A stretch of 64,000 nucleotides of DNA from Limnephilus marmoratus (taxonomy: Eukaryota; Arthropoda; Insecta; Trichoptera; Limnephilidae). The stretch is taken from NCBI GenBank assembly GCA_917880885.1, contig OU862913.1:26049286-26113285 (forward strand), in the 5' to 3' direction. Positions 30,679 to 40,615 of the stretch are shown in pieces (within the stretch, counting starts at the first letter, position 1; the number at the start of each line of letters is the position of its first letter). A model generated the notes under the pieces. It worked only from the letters and a program-made list of their open reading frames with translations, searched no databases and was not told where the DNA came from. The translations under genes and the position numbers were made by a program.

Positions 30679-33627
30679 CTAACTATTGGTCAACATATCT
30701 TCGCTTTTGATCCTCCCTAAATCAAGGAGCCAGTCGTTGATCAATTTGCGCAAAACATTTGCACTTTTAGTTTTCCAATCATTAGGAATGATATTAAATA
30801 ATTTAGGTCCTAAGTACGAAAATTGCCGTTGGCCGAGGGACGTCGTGATTTTTATTGGGACTATTGGATTGTTCCTTGAAAGTCGAGTGTCGTGAAGATG
30901 GTCAATGGACGGGAAGTGTTGACGTTGTTTTTGCACATGTAATATAATCTTTCTAATATACAATTGTCTAACATCAAGTACTTTTAATTCCGTGAATAAT
31001 GCATCACTGGGGTACCTGAATGGTTTTTTAAGGATGACTCTTAGTATTGATTTCTGAGCTTTAGCCAGGGGGTCTAATATTGTTTTGGCACATCCACCCC
31101 ATCCTAGGGATGCATATTCGAGTAAAGAATTACACATAGCATAGTATATTGATTTCATATCTTTAACAGAGAGAATATTTCTGATGGTTATAAAAAGATG
31201 TGTAAGTTTTCTGACTTTTGAGGCCGTTGCGTTAATGTGTTCGTCCCATCTCAGATATTTATCTATGGTGATCCCTAGATATTTTAAACTATCCACGCAT
31301 TCTAGGTTATTGCAAGTACAAGAGTTCGGTTCATTGCAAATGTGAATAGTAATATTTAGTATAACCTTGGGTTGACCCGCTTGTGTTGCACTAAAACGTA
31401 TAAATTTTGTCTTATCCGTGTTAAGAGTAAGAAGATTATAGTCTAGCCAATGTTTGACATTGTTTATTCCAATTTCTGCTTTTCTGTGCGCTTCATACCA
31501 GTTTTTGCCCTCAAATATTAAGACCGTATCGTCAGCAAAAGTGATGATATGATCGGCAAGGTTGCTGTTGCAAAGGTCATTGATATAGATATTAAACAAT
31601 ATCGGTCCTAAAGTACTTCCTTGTGGTACACCAAATACGATGTTGGCTGGATCGCTTAGAGTACCACTAATAATAACTCTTTGGCTCCGATTTTCCAGAT
31701 AGCTTCCTAACCATTTAAGTAACTGCCCCTGTATACCGATTAGCTGTAATTTTTTCAAAAGGATTTTGTGCGAGATGGTATCAAAAGCTTTAGCCAGATC
31801 CAGGAAGATCGCGATGCTTTTGATTCCTCGATCGATGTTATTAGAAATTACTTTAGTCAGATTGCCAATGGCATTTTCAGTACCTAAACCCGGACGGAAG
31901 CCATATTGTCTCTCAGAAAGAATGTTATTATCTTCAAGATAAAAGCTAAGACGATTTTTGACAATTTTCTCTATAATTTTTGAGACTGAATTGACCAAAG
32001 ATATCGGCCGGTAATTTTGAATCGCAGATTTATCTCCATTTTTGTGTAGTAATACAACAACTGAATGTTTTAGATGGTTAGGGAATATTCCTGATTTGAG
32101 ACTTAGATTGGAAATGAACGCTATCGGAGATGCTATGAATGACTTAGTTACTTTAAGCAGATTAGTCGAGACTTTGTCTGGTCCACAAGCGTTAGATGGC
32201 TTTAGGTCGTCAATTATTTCCAAGACTTCATTCGTCGATGTTTGTATATTGTCTATTTTATGGACGAGGCTAGAGGTGACCAACTTGGCAAGTTCGATTT
32301 CTGTTTTATTGCATTTATCGAGAATTTTTTTGGCAAGTGTGGTTCCCACCGATGTGAAGTATTTATTAGCAAAATTCGCCATATTTTTAGGATTAGAGGA
32401 GTTTACGTTACCGATATCTAACGATTTAATTTCGGAAGACCTGTTTATTTTTGTTTTACTAATATTTCGAAATGCTTCCCACATACGTTTTGGAGAATAA
32501 GAATTTTCGTAAATGAACGTTTTAAAATAATTTTCCTTTGTATATTTAATAATCTTTTTGCATAAGTTCCTATATTTCTTGTAGTGAGTTTGTACTAAAA
32601 TATTATCTGGAAACTTTTTGGCCCTTTTGTGAAGTTGGTTTCTTTTGTGAATCGATTTTAAAAGGCCGGGAGAGATCCAGGGCGTAAGTTTAAACTGGCT
32701 GTTCGATATGTGTTTGTTACTTGTATGTTTAGATATATATGTATGTAGAATACAAATGAATTCTTTCATCGCAATGTCAGTGTCAATTTGATCAAATACT
32801 TTTTGCCAGTTTTCTAAATGCAAGTCCTCAATTAAATTATTAAAATTTAATCGAGGGACGTACTTGATTTTAGCAGGGGGGGGCGGTTTATCTTTAAAGC
32901 ACAGGGCTGTCGTATAGTGGTCGGAAATTGACGTGTGGATAACGAATGAGTCAGTGAAGTTAATATTTTTTACGTTGATGTGATCCAAACAGGATTTGTT
33001 CGTGCCCTGTTCTCGAGTTGGTGTATTGATTGTCAAAATGAATCCGTTTTCTGTGAGCAGGCATATGTAGTCGTTGAATTGGTTGTGAAATGGAGATAAG
33101 GTGCTAATATTAAGGTCTCCTATAATGATTTGACGTTCAAATTTATTGGAATTGCTAATAATTGTTTGGAGTGAATTCAAAAAAGAATCTATGCTCTGGA
33201 AAGAAGGTGATCTATAAATAGCAAAAATACATAAATTATTATTCAGAACAATTCTGAGGCAGTTACCTTGTGATAATATAATTTCTTCGACTTGTGCTTG
33301 TATACCGTCTTTGATGTAGACAACAATCCCGCTAGATTTATTTATATTTTTAATTGAGTGATATTCCGTGTAAGTTTGTATTATTTTAGAGGTGTAGTTT
33401 TTATTGATCCAACACTCTGATAAAATTAAAACATCAAAAGTATGATTGAATTGATCTAGAAATATCAGAAAATCATCAAGGTTTGACATACTTCTGATAT
33501 TCTGATGGATAATCTTTAAATTATAAGACTTCCAACTGAAATTATTTAATTTGTTGAGATCGTCAATCACATACATGTTGCACGTTACATCTGTGTCATT
33601 GTAAATATCAGGAGGTAATTGAATCAT
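30679..33627 (-). CDS. LINE ORF2: AP-endonuclease plus reverse transcriptase, 982 codons, intact
   Basis: The endonuclease spans about residues 38-245 with all catalytic signatures: HQNIRS (Asn43), SECW (Glu71), GDLN (170-173), LDH (214-216) and SDH (235-237). The RT follows: NYRPISL (538-544), FRPGLGTENA, FLDLAKAFD (608-616), GVPQGSTLGP (666-675), FADD (697-700) and KYLGITID in the thumb, then a C-terminal domain ending in LGPKLFNIIPNDWK. No stop or frameshift interrupts it. The product nicks target DNA and reverse transcribes LINE RNA from the nick. The ATG lies 2 nt after the stop of the preceding open frame, suggesting coupled translation. Confidence 0.95.
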   Translation of the reverse strand: MIQLPPDIYNDTDVTCNMYVIDDLNKLNNFSWKSYNLKIIHQNIRSMSNLDDFLIFLDQFNHTFDVLILSECWINKNYTSKIIQTYTEYHSIKNINKSSGIVVYIKDGIQAQVEEIILSQGNCLRIVLNNNLCIFAIYRSPSFQSIDSFLNSLQTIISNSNKFERQIIIGDLNISTLSPFHNQFNDYICLLTENGFILTINTPTREQGTNKSCLDHINVKNINFTDSFVIHTSISDHYTTALCFKDKPPPPAKIKYVPRLNFNNLIEDLHLENWQKVFDQIDTDIAMKEFICILHTYISKHTSNKHISNSQFKLTPWISPGLLKSIHKRNQLHKRAKKFPDNILVQTHYKKYRNLCKKIIKYTKENYFKTFIYENSYSPKRMWEAFRNISKTKINRSSEIKSLDIGNVNSSNPKNMANFANKYFTSVGTTLAKKILDKCNKTEIELAKLVTSSLVHKIDNIQTSTNEVLEIIDDLKPSNACGPDKVSTNLLKVTKSFIASPIAFISNLSLKSGIFPNHLKHSVVVLLHKNGDKSAIQNYRPISLVNSVSKIIEKIVKNRLSFYLEDNNILSERQYGFRPGLGTENAIGNLTKVISNNIDRGIKSIAIFLDLAKAFDTISHKILLKKLQLIGIQGQLLKWLGSYLENRSQRVIISGTLSDPANIVFGVPQGSTLGPILFNIYINDLCNSNLADHIITFADDTVLIFEGKNWYEAHRKAEIGINNVKHWLDYNLLTLNTDKTKFIRFSATQAGQPKVILNITIHICNEPNSCTCNNLECVDSLKYLGITIDKYLRWDEHINATASKVRKLTHLFITIRNILSVKDMKSIYYAMCNSLLEYASLGWGGCAKTILDPLAKAQKSILRVILKKPFRYPSDALFTELKVLDVRQLYIRKIILHVQKQRQHFPSIDHLHDTRLSRNNPIVPIKITTSLGQRQFSYLGPKLFNIIPNDWKTKSANVLRKLINDWLLDLGRIKSEDMLTNS

Positions 33628-33769
33628 GATTATTCAGGTGAGATGTGATGCAATGGAAATTTCACTACTATACGATTATGATCCATTTCTCGTGAGTAGG
33701 TATATTTGATTCGAATGATTGGATGGGGATAATCGCAGGATAATAATAGCAATAATAATAAAAGAACCT

Positions 33770-34115
33770 TCAACTTGTAGTCGTTGTCTGAAGTAGTAGT
33801 AAGTAGTAGTAGTAGCAATAGTAATAATAGAACCTTCATCTTGTAATCTTTGTCGGCAGTAACCTTCATCTTGTAATCGTTGTCTGCAGGAACCTTTATC
33901 TTGTAATCGTTGTCGGCAGTAGTAATAAGTAGTAGTAGTAATAATAACAATAGTACCTTCATCTTGTAATCATTGTTAGCAGTAGTAATAAGTAGTAGTA
34001 GTAGTAGCAATAATAATAATAGAACCTTCATCTTGTAACCGTTGTCGGCAGTAGTACTAAGTAATAGAAGTAGTAATAGTAATAATAGAATCTTCATCTT
34101 GTAAACGTTGTCGGC
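33770..34115 (-). repeat. Minisatellite between ORF1 and ORF2 with triplet-multiple spacing
   Basis: Seven copies of a core resembling CTTGTAATCGTTGTCGGCAG start at 33774, 33840, 33870, 33900, 33963, 34032 and 34098. The spacings are 66, 30, 30, 63, 69 and 66, all multiples of three. Long units add (AAT/AGT)-type triplets. One minus frame (34259-33630) stays open throughout and reads a repeated ADNDYKMKV followed by runs of 8-11 leucines, ending 2 nt before ORF2. It may be untranslated spacer. Confidence 0.85.
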
Positions 34116-34140
34116 AGTAGGTATATTGTGTTTGAGATAA

Positions 34141-34485
34141 TCATAGGGAAGCCAGCTTGCTTTCATCGGATATAAGAATTGCGCCTGAACCTGTCTCCCT
34201 CCGCAGGTATATACGTCCCTGTTGGATCCATGCAAATTGAAATTGTCTCGCTCTAGCAAATTGGCGAGTTTTGTACCAAATTTGTTTCGCCCGAAATGTT
34301 AACTGCTCAGATACATAGATCGGCAACCGTGGGCCGGCGAGACCGATATTTAACGTGTTGAGTTTATCTTCGGTATTGGGTTTATTCTTGTTGAAAGATT
34401 TCACATCAGCTAGCAGTTGATTTCTAGCCATGTTCGATTTTAGTTTAAGAACAATTGTCCTGGGTTGCTTCTGATTATTGTTATT
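34141..34485 (-). pseudogene. LINE ORF1 C-terminal part
   Basis: The frame reads QPRTIVLKLKS and continues LPIYVSEQLTFRAKQIWY, RARQFQFAWIQQGRIYLR and SGAILISDESKLASL before a stop at 34141. PIYVSE-x-LT ... G-x-IYLR is the typical end of ORF1 in Jockey/CR1-type LINEs, part of an RNA-binding protein of the element RNP. The N-terminal portion is missing because the element is truncated at about 34487. Confidence 0.75.
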
Positions 34486-34569
34486 TTTTTGAAGACGATA
34501 AACAGCAAAATATAAATAGAGTTAAAATGCCGAATACGAGAAAATCAGAATCACAGAAATGGCTATAAC

Positions 34570-34683
34570 ATACGTTCAGGTTTAGAGGAATGAACATATA
34601 TGAGGAAATGCCAGAAAGTTTGAAGAGTTGTGTAATAATGGATGTATTTAAAAAGCGATGTGCATACTCTGAAAACATATAAT
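34570..34683 (+). pseudogene. LINE RT C-terminal tail
   Basis: The plus frame HTFRFRGMNIYEEMPESLKS then VFKKRCAY ending at a stop near 34681 matches the last ~35 residues of Jockey-like RT proteins (F-x-x-x-G...YN-x-LP-x-x-LK...FK). It lies directly beside the truncated 5' end of the LINE at 30605-34487 and faces the other way. Confidence 0.6.
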
Positions 34684-35357
34684 CTTATAATACAAAGTGT
34701 TTCCTACACCTATATACAAATGTAGTATAAACTACCCAACTAAAAAAAAAACTGTTAACTTAAATAAATAGTAAGTTCGCGTAATGTGCAATTTAATTCA
34801 GGTTAGAATAGCTTATGAGAATTCGTTTTCTAGAAGTGTGGAATTATACTGGTTCACTTAACACTAGAAAGACCGGAGCCTTCATTTTGACGGCAGCCCG
34901 AAGTAAAGTGACGATATAATGCCTAATAATTATTGTATTGGTGTGATTTTTTTTAACATTTCATGATTTATGATTTAACAACTATGGTGAAAAAAACAGG
35001 TATGTGTCTTAATTACTTTTTGAGATATATTGATTTATACCTACAAAGACCGCCGCCGTCAATGTGACGGTTTGGGCCATAATGCTGAGTTCGTTTACAA
35101 CCTTCTTTACCCAAGTTAACAACATACCCATTCCTCCTCGTTTATGATAGTACTATTATGTCTGTTTCTTTCTTTCGGTATCGCGTATTATTCATACTCG
35201 ATCTGTACGTTGATTGGTCACTGTCACATAATTTATAAAAATATCAAAAAAATATTGCTCTCGCCCAAATTTATTTTATGGCTTGTTGGAGAAGGACAGA
35301 GTATACAAATACCAGAGTTGACCCAGCTGCGTTAGCTTCTGAAGAACTGACCGAATC

Positions 35358-35740
35358 ATTTATTGGATATCCAACACAGCCATAGGTTACCCCAAGAGGT
35401 TTGCTATGTTTTGTGACTTAGCAGGGGTTCCCGGGTTCATGGGGTTAGGTTTGTACGGATCTTGGCGGTGGACGCGTCTGCCAAACAACTGCGTGGCAGG
35501 CCAGATCGGCAGGGAACGGTTGAGGGTGATCTTTTGATCTCGGCAGCAGGACTCTCAGAACATTGCCTTGCACCGCAGTGGTGGGGACAGATTCATATGT
35601 CAGGCACTCTTAAACACCCAGAACCTATTCTTCTTCCTTTTCCTATAGGTACCCTCTACACAGCATCCCAAAAGATGACAAATGCCCTGAGGGGAATTAT
35701 TTTCCTTAGGGCTTTTTTGTGGAGCTAAATAAACGAAAAA
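35358..35740 (+). mobile_element. SINE B copy, near full length
   Basis: Runs from TTGGATATCCAACACAGCC through CCTTGCACCGCAGTGG to the 3' hairpin CCCTGAGGGGAATTATTTTC-CTTAGGG and TGTGGAGCTAAATAAAC. One of the best copies for defining the family. It faces 35955-36385. Confidence 0.85.
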
Positions 35741-35954
35741 GAAAAGAAACCGAAAAATAAAACTACTGAAAGACGACAGTGCAAAATTAATAAAAAATAT
35801 AATAAAAACCAAATAAATGATAGGTGTGATAATTGTAAGAAACCCGTTTGCAGAGAGTGCATTCGATTTTATAAAAAACGTAACAATTCGATATTGTACA
35901 AACATAACACATGCTTGTACTAAAATTGCAGCATTTTGCACTCACATGTTTTTT

Positions 35955-36385
35955 CCAGGAAGCCCCGAGGAAAAAAACCCTCAGTGTCATCTTTGGGGAT
36001 ACTGTGTGAATTTATGTGTGCATTGGTGTTTTTAGGGAAAGGAAGGAGAGGAAGTTCTCGGAAGAAAAAAAGTGTGAGAGATGAATAGGAAAAATTCGTA
36101 AATGCATCCAGGAGTGACGGACGAATGAATCCATCCCTCCCACTGCGGTGCAAGGCGACGGGATGAGAAAAGTCCTGCTGGAGAGGACAAGATAAGTATC
36201 TCCCTCAACAAGTGTCTCCCGACCCGGTCCGCTACGCAGTAGGTGGGCAAACATATTCGCCACCTAGACCCAGAAAAACCTCACCCAATAAACCCGGACA
36301 CCCCTGCTAAGTCACTAAACGTATCGAACCACTTGGAGTGTCCTATGGCAGAGGTGTTGGTTATCCAATAAATGTTTCCCGGGGC
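35955..36385 (-). mobile_element. SINE B copy, longest 5' end
   Basis: In reverse complement it begins GCGTACCGCTGCCCCGGGAA, then ATTGGATAACCAACACCTCT, and carries the core and the 3' end (GATGACACTGAGGG). It shows that the family 5' end includes the CCGGGAA block also seen at 6219 and 45890. Together with 35358-35740 it forms an inverted pair. Confidence 0.85.
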
Positions 36386-36604
36386 AGCGGTACGCATATC
36401 CACCTCCCAATTTGAACAAAATGATCAGCCGTCAAAGTGATGGTCGTGGTCTTTATAGGTATGGAGCAGTACCCGGTCTTTCTAGTGTTAACTGATAGGC
36501 CTCTCTTTAGCATTAGCAGTTTGAATGAAGTAGATAAAGTATACATATTTATATTAAGTGTACATTTTTGACACATGAGAATGGGTCGCTTTGTCAACTA
36601 GTCC

Positions 36605-36740
36605 TTGTATTTACCAACTCAACCTTGGAATGATTTACCTGCATCTGTGTTTTCCCCCTCCTACAATGTAGATATATTCAAGGCCTTGGTCAACTCATTT
36701 CTTTCCTCAAAAAGATCTCCCACACAGTATCTCCAAATAA
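36605..36740 (+). pseudogene. LINE RT C-terminal tail
   Basis: The frame contains PTQPWNDLPASVFSPSYNVD and FKALVNSFL, matching the R-x-WN-x-LP-x-x-VF...Y...FK-x-x-V-x-x-(F/Y)L end of LINE RT proteins. The rest of the open frame up to 36835 overlaps the candidate host promoter and does not look like RT. Confidence 0.6.
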
Positions 36741-36794
36741 CGTATGAGCCAGTTCCACAGAACTCAAAGGTTGCGCACCGCTTCTTCTTTCCAG

Positions 36795-36833
36795 TATTTA
36801 AGCGCTGGCGGATGCTTGAATTGGTTATTCAGT
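36795..36833 (+). promoter_or_regulatory. Candidate core promoter: TATA-like box and TCAGT initiator
   Basis: TATTTAAG at 36795-36802 is followed by TTATTCAGT whose A (36831) fits the arthropod initiator TCAGT. The box-to-A distance is about 30-36 bp, near the normal spacing. A 46-nt leader then leads to the ATG of the signal-peptide exon at 36877. No DPE match was evident. Confidence 0.5.
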
Positions 36834-36876
36834 AAAGTCAACTTATAGACGAGTGTCAAAAAACAACTTTGCTAAA

Positions 36877-36946
36877 ATGTTGCATTATAAGCTATTATTT
36901 TTAGTTTGTGCGTTGCTCTATTGCGCGGGAGATCAATTTGAAGATG
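36877..36946 (+). CDS. Candidate host first exon: signal peptide and splice donor
   Basis: The ATG opens MLHYKLLFLVCALLYCAG followed by DQFED, that is a basic start, a hydrophobic core of about 12 residues and a small-residue cleavage site near Ala17/Gly18. The exon ends at 36946 in ...GAAGATG and is followed by GTGAGT, a consensus 5' splice site, leaving a phase-1 intron. With the promoter at 36795 it looks like the start of a small secreted-protein gene. The next exon was not found in the window's transposon-rich remainder. This is the only sequence here that resembles a host gene. Confidence 0.55.
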
Positions 36947-36989
36947 GTGAGTACTGACTTATGTATTATCAAATTGTGCCTTTATTCGA

Positions 36990-38290
36990 TTTATTATATT
37001 GCTACTGTCAGAAGGTACTGCAATATATTTTGGATAAATAAGAATGTTTTATTTAAATGCAGAAGACTCTCTTTGTGACTTTGATTCATAGTTTGGGTGA
37101 AATATGTTGTAAAAACTGCTTTCAGAATTAAAATCCTTTAATTACTCGCCTCAAACGTCATATCTACGTATGTATGTCTGGTAATGTTACATTGTCGTGT
37201 AAACAACCTAAGTTATATAGGTCACGAAGGTTAAGAAAATGCATTTAAAAAAAATTATATTCATAATAAATAAATGACATAATTTGAAATTTTAAGCATA
37301 TACAAGTGCAACATTTAAATAATGTTTTGAGTTGAAAAAACCGAAATTGAAAAAAAATCAGCGTTTTTGGAGACTCCTTAAAAAAGACCTTACGGTGAAC
37401 AAGATAACTCATGATAGCTTTATCTGAAATTAAAAATATATATCTGTCAGTAGATTACTTTAGATTAGATGGTGCTTGAAAGAAGAATTAAAAAAAAATT
37501 GTTTTGGTACTACTTTCAGCACGTTTTGTAAAATTGTTAAAATTTAAAGTTCCAATATTTTGTTAATCTTTCGTTCGAGCATGAGCTATACTAGCAGAAA
37601 AGTTATTGTTTTTCAATTTTAAAAGAAGCTATCGTTAGTTTTTCTGTTCACCGCTTTTTATAAGGGTCTCCGGAAACCGGGTGAATTTTTTTCAAATATT
37701 TGGATTAATTGGTATTTAAAAAGAAAAATTGTTACATAAATGAAATAAAAAAGTTGCTTTGTTTAAAATCACGATATTTATTTAGTTTATTACGACCGAC
37801 CGGTTTCGATTTACACAAGCATCGACAATGAGAACATTCCAAAAGTTTTATACATTTTTCCGACTGATTTTCTAGTTTTTGTTTTAATTTCCTAATTTTC
37901 CCTGAAGAATTTTTTTTTCCGGGATCATAAATTTTCGAACATAAAAAAATTCCAAAAGTTCATAAAACAAAAGCAAAAAGACAGATGTTTTAAAAAACTT
38001 TATCCTGGCTCATTTTCTCACCAATTTTCCAATCAATTTTTTTTCCGTTTTATCATTTTTCCCGAATTTTTTGTTCAGAAAAATAAAAATTACCCAAAAT
38101 GGAAAATTTCCAAACTTCACATAATAAAGAAAAAATTCTCTAAGAATTTTCGGTTTTTCCCAGAAGAAATTAATTCCTAATAAAATTATATTATTAAGTT
38201 TCCAATCTTCAAAATACAAAATCAAAAAGGGAAATGTCGTACCATCAAAACGTTTTCCAAATACAAATATTGAAAAAAACAAAATCTTTC
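36990..38290. other. AT-rich, probably intron if the exon at 36877 is real
   Basis: No coding similarity on either strand. A relic at ~37785-37840 reads, on the minus strand, ATGCTTGTGTAAATCGAAAC then CGGTCGGTCGTAATAAAC; this resembles the ends of Penelope-like elements (hammerhead-type GAAAC CGG region) but the CTGATGA core is not intact. Confidence 0.4.
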
Positions 38291-38851
38291 GAAACAGTTA
38301 CGACGCACAGTGGTTGGAAATGCTCATTATGATCTCATAAATCTGTAACTTCTTTGTTTCTTGTCATAAATCAAAGAAAAATGGTATGCTGATTAAAAAC
38401 TAAATAATCTTTTTGTTTCATATTTTTATTTAGTGAATTATTATTATTTTGATATAAACATGTCATTTCAAAAACAATTTATCCCTTTTTAGTACTGCGA
38501 CAAGGTAATTTTCTGATAAAAAGGAGCAGCGGCAAAACCGTTTTTGACGCTGTTGCGCAAAAAATCCGCAATATTTTTTTATGAAAACATTAAAAAAAAT
38601 TTTTTTTTATGAAATGGTGTTTTAATAACCACAGAGGAAAACCCTGCGACCAGTTGAAAGTTTACCTGAACTTTGTTAAAATCCAGTTTAGTTATCATTT
38701 GCTTAAAGGGATCGTATAAATCATTATTACTTAAAACTATAATAATTCAAATACATATTATTTTAGATATGATTTTAGGTTTTCACGGCCAAAAATTTTA
38801 TGGTTATTTCCTTTTGGGGTGTTATGCCGTGTTGCGCTACCTCCTCCTTTA

Positions 38852-38892
38852 GCCAACGTTTCGGACAGCGTTACAGTGTCCATCATCAGGGC
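38852..38892 (-). ncRNA. Hammerhead ribozyme, Penelope type, left inverted arm
   Basis: Exact reverse-complement counterpart of 40616-40656: stem I closing bases at 38890-38892, CTGATGA at 38889-38883, GGC at 38854-38852. Its presence in both arms means RNA from either strand of the element would contain the motif. Confidence 0.75.
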
Positions 38893-38991
38893 AGATGTGT
38901 AAATGTTAGAGATGAAATGTGTGCTTAAGTACTTCGAAGCAATACCGTGTTGCCAGCACCAATCCACTGCGGGCTGGCATTACAGTATACT

Positions 38992-39258
38992 TCAAGATGG
39001 TTTTTTGTATTTAGCTTTGGTGTAGCCGTCAATTACCGGATACCAAGAACTATTGAGCTTAGCTCCGTCGTCTCTATTAATGTTAATAGGATTTTTATGA
39101 ATTTCAATTGCCTCTGTAATTAAGCGTGCTCTATAGGTTTTGGGTCTTCCCAGGACTTCAGGAACAAATCCGAAGTAATGGCCGGTTTCAATTAAATGCT
39201 CGGCGATTGCCGATTTGTCAGGGTGGCCAAGTTTACATGCTCGAAAGTGTTCCGATAT
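38992..39258 (-). pseudogene. Inverted copy of the GIY-YIG C-terminus
   Basis: The minus frame repeats the last ~88 codons of the Penelope ORF, from RISEHFRACKLG to KYKKPS and the stop. It is part of the left arm, produced by the element's own inverted integration, not an independent gene. Confidence 0.9.
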
Positions 39259-40516
39259 CCGTTTACTGATCAGATCTAGTAAACTTAAGAAGGTTAAGAC
39301 TGATGAAAGGGATATTCTTGTCAGTTTTGACGTAGTTTCTCTTTTTACGAATGTGCCTCTAGAAGACTCCATGACAATGCTCAGGGAGATATATGAGGAA
39401 GACATTTGCAAACTTTTTGAGCACTGTCTCAAAACAGGATATTTTGCATTTCAGGGTGAGCTTTTTGAGCAAGTGGAAGGAGTTGCGATGGGCAGTCCGT
39501 TGTCGCCAGTTCTAGCTAACTTCTTTATGGAGAAGTTTGAAGAAGTGGCACTTGACACAGCTTCGGCTGTTCCAAAGGTATGGTGGCGTTATGTCGATGA
39601 TGTTTTCGCCATTTGGCCTCATGGAATAGAGAAACTGAACGAATTCCTAGACCATCTTAACTCACTTCACAGTAAAATTAAGTTCACAATGGAGTTGGAA
39701 AATAACCACAAAATCCTGCCTTTTCTAGATGTGGAAGTGATGCGAAAAGAAGATGGTAGCCTAGGACACACCGTGTATAGGAAACCAACTCATACGAATC
39801 GGTATCTACATGCTGATTCGCATCACCACCCAGCGCAGAAGAGAGGACTTATCCATACGCTGGTAACCCGAGCGACCAGAATATGTGAAGAAACAAAAAT
39901 CGGAGCGGAACTTACTAAGCTCACCGATGCACTGGAGCGTAACGGTTACCCGGCAAGGCAGACAAGGCAAATAATAAGAGCCAAATCTACACCAAACGAA
40001 GACAGAATTGAACAAGAGCCTAAAGGCTGTGCTTTCCTACCTTATGTTCACAATGTGACAGACAGAATTGCCAGACTGTTGAGGAAAGAAAGCATCAAGA
40101 CTGTCTTCGGAACCACGACCAAAATACAAGACCTACTGAGGTCTGCAAAGACCAAGTTTCCTCTGGAAACAGATGGAGTATATAAACTCAGCTGTTCCGG
40201 ATGTGATAAGGTCTATGTTGGCCAGACAGAGCGGACGATCTCCAAAAGGATATCGGAACACTTTCGAGCATGTAAACTTGGCCACCCTGACAAATCGGCA
40301 ATCGCCGAGCATTTAATTGAAACCGGCCATTACTTCGGATTTGTTCCTGAAGTCCTGGGAAGACCCAAAACCTATAGAGCACGCTTAATTACAGAGGCAA
40401 TTGAAATTCATAAAAATCCTATTAACATTAATAGAGACGACGGAGCTAAGCTCAATAGTTCTTGGTATCCGGTAATTGACGGCTACACCAAAGCTAAATA
40501 CAAAAAACCATCTTGA
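39215..40516 (+). CDS. Penelope-like RT with GIY-YIG endonuclease (RT N-terminus missing)
   Basis: RT motifs: SFDVVSLFTNVP (37-48, catalytic Asp39), GVAMGSPLSPVLANFFME (89-106) and WWRYVDDVF (catalytic YVDD 126-129), then ILPFLDVEV and YRKPTHTNRYLH. The GIY-YIG domain begins GVYKLSCSGCDKVYVGQT (321-338) with Cys327 and Cys330, Arg345 after the second motif, a His pair in AEHLIETGH and Glu394 in LITEAIEIH. Residues 1-15 come from the inverted arm, so the true N-terminal RT (fingers) is lost and the given start is artificial. The rest is uninterrupted. Confidence 0.9.
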   Translation: MSGWPSLHARKCSDIRLLIRSSKLKKVKTDERDILVSFDVVSLFTNVPLEDSMTMLREIYEEDICKLFEHCLKTGYFAFQGELFEQVEGVAMGSPLSPVLANFFMEKFEEVALDTASAVPKVWWRYVDDVFAIWPHGIEKLNEFLDHLNSLHSKIKFTMELENNHKILPFLDVEVMRKEDGSLGHTVYRKPTHTNRYLHADSHHHPAQKRGLIHTLVTRATRICEETKIGAELTKLTDALERNGYPARQTRQIIRAKSTPNEDRIEQEPKGCAFLPYVHNVTDRIARLLRKESIKTVFGTTTKIQDLLRSAKTKFPLETDGVYKLSCSGCDKVYVGQTERTISKRISEHFRACKLGHPDKSAIAEHLIETGHYFGFVPEVLGRPKTYRARLITEAIEIHKNPININRDDGAKLNSSWYPVIDGYTKAKYKKPS

Positions 40517-40615
40517 AGTATACTGTAATGCCAGCCCGCAGTGGATTGGTGCTGGCAACACGGTATTGCTTCGAAGTACTTAAGCACACATTTCATCTCT
40601 AACATTTACACATCT

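Larger units (their letters stand above)
30605..34487 (-). mobile_element. Jockey-like LINE with intact EN-RT ORF
   Basis: On the minus strand: the end of ORF1 (34485-34141), a ~510-bp spacer with an in-frame minisatellite, an intact ORF2 (33627-30679), a short 3' UTR and a poly-A (T-rich 30610-30640). The 5' end is truncated within ORF1. No target duplication was recognised. It is the best preserved LINE in the window. Confidence 0.88.
34862..36487. mobile_element. Non-autonomous TTAA element (piggyBac-like) holding two SINEs
   Basis: TTAA is at 34858-34861 and 36488-36491. The element starts CACTAGAAAGACCGG and ends with the reverse complement, a 15-bp perfect TIR. TTTGACGGC lies ~20 bp from the left end and again ~55 bp from the right end, in mirror orientation; a related CCGTCAATGTGACGG palindrome is near 35051. 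No transposase is present. Two SINE B copies in opposite orientation are inside. Termini lack the CCC start, so the family is called piggyBac-like on target site alone. Confidence 0.85.

Noticed and set aside
32042..32500. 152-codon plus-strand ORF
   Set aside because: Antisense shadow of the intact LINE RT on the minus strand.
37785..37840. Second hammerhead-like motif (GAAACCGG region, minus strand)
   Set aside because: The CTGATGA core is not intact and stems do not pair convincingly; kept only as a possible Penelope relic.
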